Part shown: positions 62,055-64,000 of the stretch, piece after piece
How positions within the stretch are numbered: the stretch's first letter is position 1
Layout of the letters: each line of letters opens with the position of its first letter
Origin: Chryseobacterium hagamense
GTDB lineage: Bacteria; Bacteroidota; Bacteroidia; Flavobacteriales; Weeksellaceae
NCBI RefSeq assembly: GCF_007991455.1
Contig: NZ_BJYJ01000009.1
Span: forward strand, 62,001 to 126,000
DNA: 64,000 bases
Direction: 5' to 3'
Notes under the pieces: generated by a model
What the model saw: the letters and a program-made list of their open reading frames with translations, nothing else
Told to the model about the DNA's origin: nothing
The model's database searches: none
Program-made: the position numbers and the translations under genes

Positions 62055-62187
62055 GGCTTCGAGAACCTCAGCCTGACAGTGCGCATGTGCATTTTTGATT
62101 GAATTGAAATGGTTGTTCTGTGCAAGTCAACGGAACATATTTCAAGTTAGTATTAGCGTTAGGTCATCCTGAGGCTCTCGAAGGATT
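62055..62187. repeat. REP-like inverted pair upstream of the GIY-YIG gene
   Basis: 62055-62079 is identical over 25 bp to 61641-61665. GTCATCCTGAGGCTCTCGAA begins at 62163 and is its inverted relative (62163-62187). Confidence 0.75.
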
Positions 62188-62301
62188 TTCATACATCCAG
62201 TAAAACAACAAGAAATACAGACAGGAAATCATCCTGAAGTAAGCAGTAAAGAAAGCGCCTGCTAAATAGAATCTTCTATTAATTTTTCTTACCTTTAAAT
62301 A

Positions 62302-63174
62302 ATGAAAAAGCGGATTCTGAATTACCATTTTTTTGTTTTAGGACTGATTGTTCTGGTAGTAAATTCATGCAATACGCGGAAATTTAAAGTGTGGGTGGGA
62401 ACGGATAACGAACAGAAGATTTATAACCTGAAATACGGTGAGCACAAAAGACAGAAGATGGATGTTTTCCTTCCGTCGGGATATCCCGTAAACAGCCCGG
62501 TGGTATTGCTCATCCATGGCGGAGGCTGGACTATGGGAAAAAAGGAACACATGATCCAGATCCAGAAGATGCTTTTTGCGAATCATATTCCCAGCATCAA
62601 TATGAATTACCGGCTGGTTTCCAAAGCAAAGGGAATCACTTACCGTGAACAGCTGGAAGATATCGGTTCTGCTCTGGTAAAGTTTAATTCACTGGCTGAA
62701 AAGGCCGAGCTGCAACCGGATAACTATGTTCTTTTAGGCGAAAGTGCCGGCGGTCATTTAGCATTACTTTATGGCTATCAGAACCCGGACCGTGTAAAGA
62801 AGATTATCTCTCTAAGTGGCCCGACCGATTTTTACTCCCCGGAATATCTGAATTCGTTTTATTCGAAATATTCATCGCCGACGATCCAGAAGGTTGTGGG
62901 TACGAAATTCGACCGTAAAAAACTGTCTGAAGAATTTAAAAAGGCAAGCCCTATTGCCAATGTTACCCATGTCCCTACCCTGCTTTTTCAGGGTAACCGG
63001 GATTTTCTCGTCAATCGGAAACAGGGACTGGCATTGGACTCGGCCCTGGCTGCCCGGAATATTGTTCATAAATTCATTTACATGGAAAGAACCGGCCACG
63101 CACCAAGGTTTTTCAGCAAAAGGAAAAGGGACAGCATCATTTATCCGAATATCCTGGAATGGATCCTTAAATGA
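62302..63174 (+). CDS. Alpha/beta hydrolase (esterase/BD-FAE-like), probable lipoprotein
   Basis: 290-residue exported hydrolase. The N-terminal hydrophobic stretch ends in VVNSC (Cys about 23), a lipobox, so the protein is probably a periplasmic or surface lipoprotein. The oxyanion motif HGGGWTMG is at about 73-80, the nucleophile elbow GESAGG at about 148-153 (Ser150), an acid in RDFLVN at about 235, and the final His in ERTGHAPRF near 265: the catalytic set is complete. These are typical of the carboxylesterase/BD-FAE group. The substrate is unknown. No operon partner. Confidence 0.88.
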   Translation: MKKRILNYHFFVLGLIVLVVNSCNTRKFKVWVGTDNEQKIYNLKYGEHKRQKMDVFLPSGYPVNSPVVLLIHGGGWTMGKKEHMIQIQKMLFANHIPSINMNYRLVSKAKGITYREQLEDIGSALVKFNSLAEKAELQPDNYVLLGESAGGHLALLYGYQNPDRVKKIISLSGPTDFYSPEYLNSFYSKYSSPTIQKVVGTKFDRKKLSEEFKKASPIANVTHVPTLLFQGNRDFLVNRKQGLALDSALAARNIVHKFIYMERTGHAPRFFSKRKRDSIIYPNILEWILK

Positions 63175-63238
63175 TCGGTATCTCCCCAAAAATACAAACC
63201 GGTTTAAAAGCCGGCTGAAACCATTTACCCTGTTCATG

Positions 63239-63265
63239 AAAAAAGCGGATTAAAGTCCGCTAAAA
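63239..63265 (-). terminator. Terminator of the small HTH gene pair
   Basis: On the minus strand, AGCGGA-CTTTAA-TCCGCT followed by six T, about 35 bp past the stop at 63301. Confidence 0.8.
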
Positions 63266-63300
63266 TTATCATAATCGTTTAAATTGTCCGGTATCGGGAG

Positions 63301-63618
63301 TTACGGGAACAGCTTTTTCCATTTGGTAACCGAATTCCGGCTGAGACTGAAGTGGGCAGCCAGTTGAGTATTGTTCAGCCGGTGCTTCTTCTGGTAATCC
63401 AGTATCCGGAGAATCGTCCTTTTATCATAGGATTTCAGTTTCTGGTTATACCGGATGTTTTCTCCGTTAGCACTTCCGGTAATAATCGTATTCAGACGGA
63501 TAACATCCATCCGTTCCAGTGTGTCTTTACTGAGGATAGCATGGCACAGACCAGCTTTTTCAGGGTATTTTATCCGGATCATATCCCGGTATATTCTTCG
63601 GTAATCAGGTATTTTCAT
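63301..63618 (-). CDS. Small protein with C-terminal helix-turn-helix
   Basis: 105 residues. The N-terminal part (MKIPDYRRIYRDMIRIKYPE) has no recognised motif. About 65-105 (KRTILRILDYQKKHRLNNTQLAAHFSLSRNSVTKWKKLFP) is a homeodomain-like HTH reaching the very C-terminus. No transposase catalytic domain follows, so the gene is either a regulator or an orphan recombinase-type DNA-binding subunit. Its start overlaps the end of the next gene by 14 bp, which indicates translational coupling. Confidence 0.7.
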   Translation of the reverse strand: MKIPDYRRIYRDMIRIKYPEKAGLCHAILSKDTLERMDVIRLNTIITGSANGENIRYNQKLKSYDKRTILRILDYQKKHRLNNTQLAAHFSLSRNSVTKWKKLFP

Positions 63619-64000
63619 GTTTGCTTAGCCATTTATAGAGGGTAGTCTTCGGGATGCCGTATCTTTTAATAACTTCTGCTTTCGTTTTCGCTCCGGTACT
63701 GATAAGTTCACGGATAAAATCGATCATCTCTCTACTGTAAATATTTTTCCGGAATAAGGGAAGTTCTGTTTTCTTCTTTGAGTCTTTCTTTTGTGAGGAA
63801 GGAGGCGAATATAAAATCATGTGCTGAGTATAGATCCGGAAAAAATCATATTCCAAGAGCTTACTCCATTTTAAAAGCTCATTTGTACCGATCGCTTCAG
63901 ACCGGTAAATTCCATTAATTTCTTCTTCGGAACATTTCATGAAATTGCAGATGCGGGATATTTCAATCCCGCTTTCCGCAACTCTTTTTTGTATGAGACT
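63605..64000 (-). CDS. HTH protein, N-terminus beyond the window edge
   Basis: At least 131 codons: the frame is open past the in-frame ATG at 63938-63940 to the window end, reading QKRVAESGIEISRICNFMKC, so the true start is probably outside. The N-terminal part looks like a Cro/CI-type HTH plus the conserved GTNELLKWSKLLEYDFFRIYTQH. The C-terminus (FRKNIYSREMIDFIRELIST ... RYGIPKTTLYKWLSKHENT) is a second, homeodomain-like HTH. Two HTHs in one small protein and coupling to another HTH gene suggest a two-part DNA-binding module. I do not see catalytic residues. Confidence 0.7.
   Translation of the reverse strand, partial: SLIQKRVAESGIEISRICNFMKCSEEEINGIYRSEAIGTNELLKWSKLLEYDFFRIYTQHMILYSPPSSQKKDSKKKTELPLFRKNIYSREMIDFIRELISTGAKTKAEVIKRYGIPKTTLYKWLSKHENT

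Noticed and set aside
63301..64000. Insertion sequence at the right edge
   Set aside because: Only HTH domains are visible; no catalytic residues or terminal inverted repeats within the window.
1..64000. rRNA, tRNA, CRISPR arrays, riboswitches
   Set aside because: I scanned intergenic stretches for cloverleaf ends, regularly spaced repeats and known aptamer cores and saw none; a covariance-model search would be decisive.

Overview
The window looks like a chromosomal segment of a Flavobacteriia member close to Chryseobacterium (Weeksellaceae). Evidence: five complete large secreted proteins with type IX secretion (T9SS) sorting tails, a GLPGLI-family protein, Bacteroidetes-type promoters (TTTG about 20 bp before TAnnTTTG) with short leaders, a DnaE polymerase fused to an N-terminal proofreading exonuclease, and a fused E1 alpha/beta ketoacid dehydrogenase. 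I see no rRNA, tRNA, CRISPR, prophage or complete insertion sequence. Both window ends cut genes.

Layout. 1-6416: tandem array of three 'choice-of-anchor L' adhesin-like proteins with type B (CHU_C-like) sorting domains, the first cut by the window edge. 6600-10463: minus-strand housekeeping genes (acidic-heptad membrane protein, TIGR02757 protein, RNase Z, RdgB, CPBP protease). 10621-14006: MFS transporter, a repeat element and prfC. 14054-15615: an AT-rich islet with a GLPGLI protein, a small secreted Cys protein, and an XRE-type regulator broken by a one-base frameshift beside a palindromic operator. 15940-24341: DUF4349 protein, acyl-CoA dehydrogenase and acyl-CoA ligase (fatty acid activation and oxidation), a coiled-coil protein whose zinc ribbon has lost its cysteines, a Nif3-like protein, and a K+ channel with a zinc-ribbon tail. 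24503-33345: three T9SS type A multidomain adhesins, two of them paralogues with shuffled modules. 33689-41000: DnaE and the ketoacid dehydrogenase. 41656-49371: bestrophin, an Lrp regulator divergent from a Cys/Met PLP enzyme, a glycosyltransferase, two methyltransferases and a ZIP transporter. 49590-59440: outer-membrane barrel, Trp/Gly-rich lipoprotein, proS, OmpA-like protein, mntH, grpE-dnaJ. 59595-64000: acyltransferase, DUF808, GIY-YIG nuclease in REP-like repeats, esterase, and two small HTH genes.

Intergenic DNA carries two dispersed families. One is a MITE-like element of about 320-375 bp with 11-bp terminal inverted repeats (TAACGTGAATT) and a hairpin showing a compensatory base change between copies. 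The other is a REP-like pair built on CTTCGAGAACCTCAG, flanking and partly encoding the tail of a GIY-YIG nuclease gene.

The items I rate highest are the MITE family and its covarying stem, the REP/GIY-YIG association, the Lrp inverted repeat that encloses the lrp -7 box, the exonuclease-DnaE fusion with an apparently dead PHP domain, and loss of zinc ligands in both the coiled-coil protein and DnaJ.
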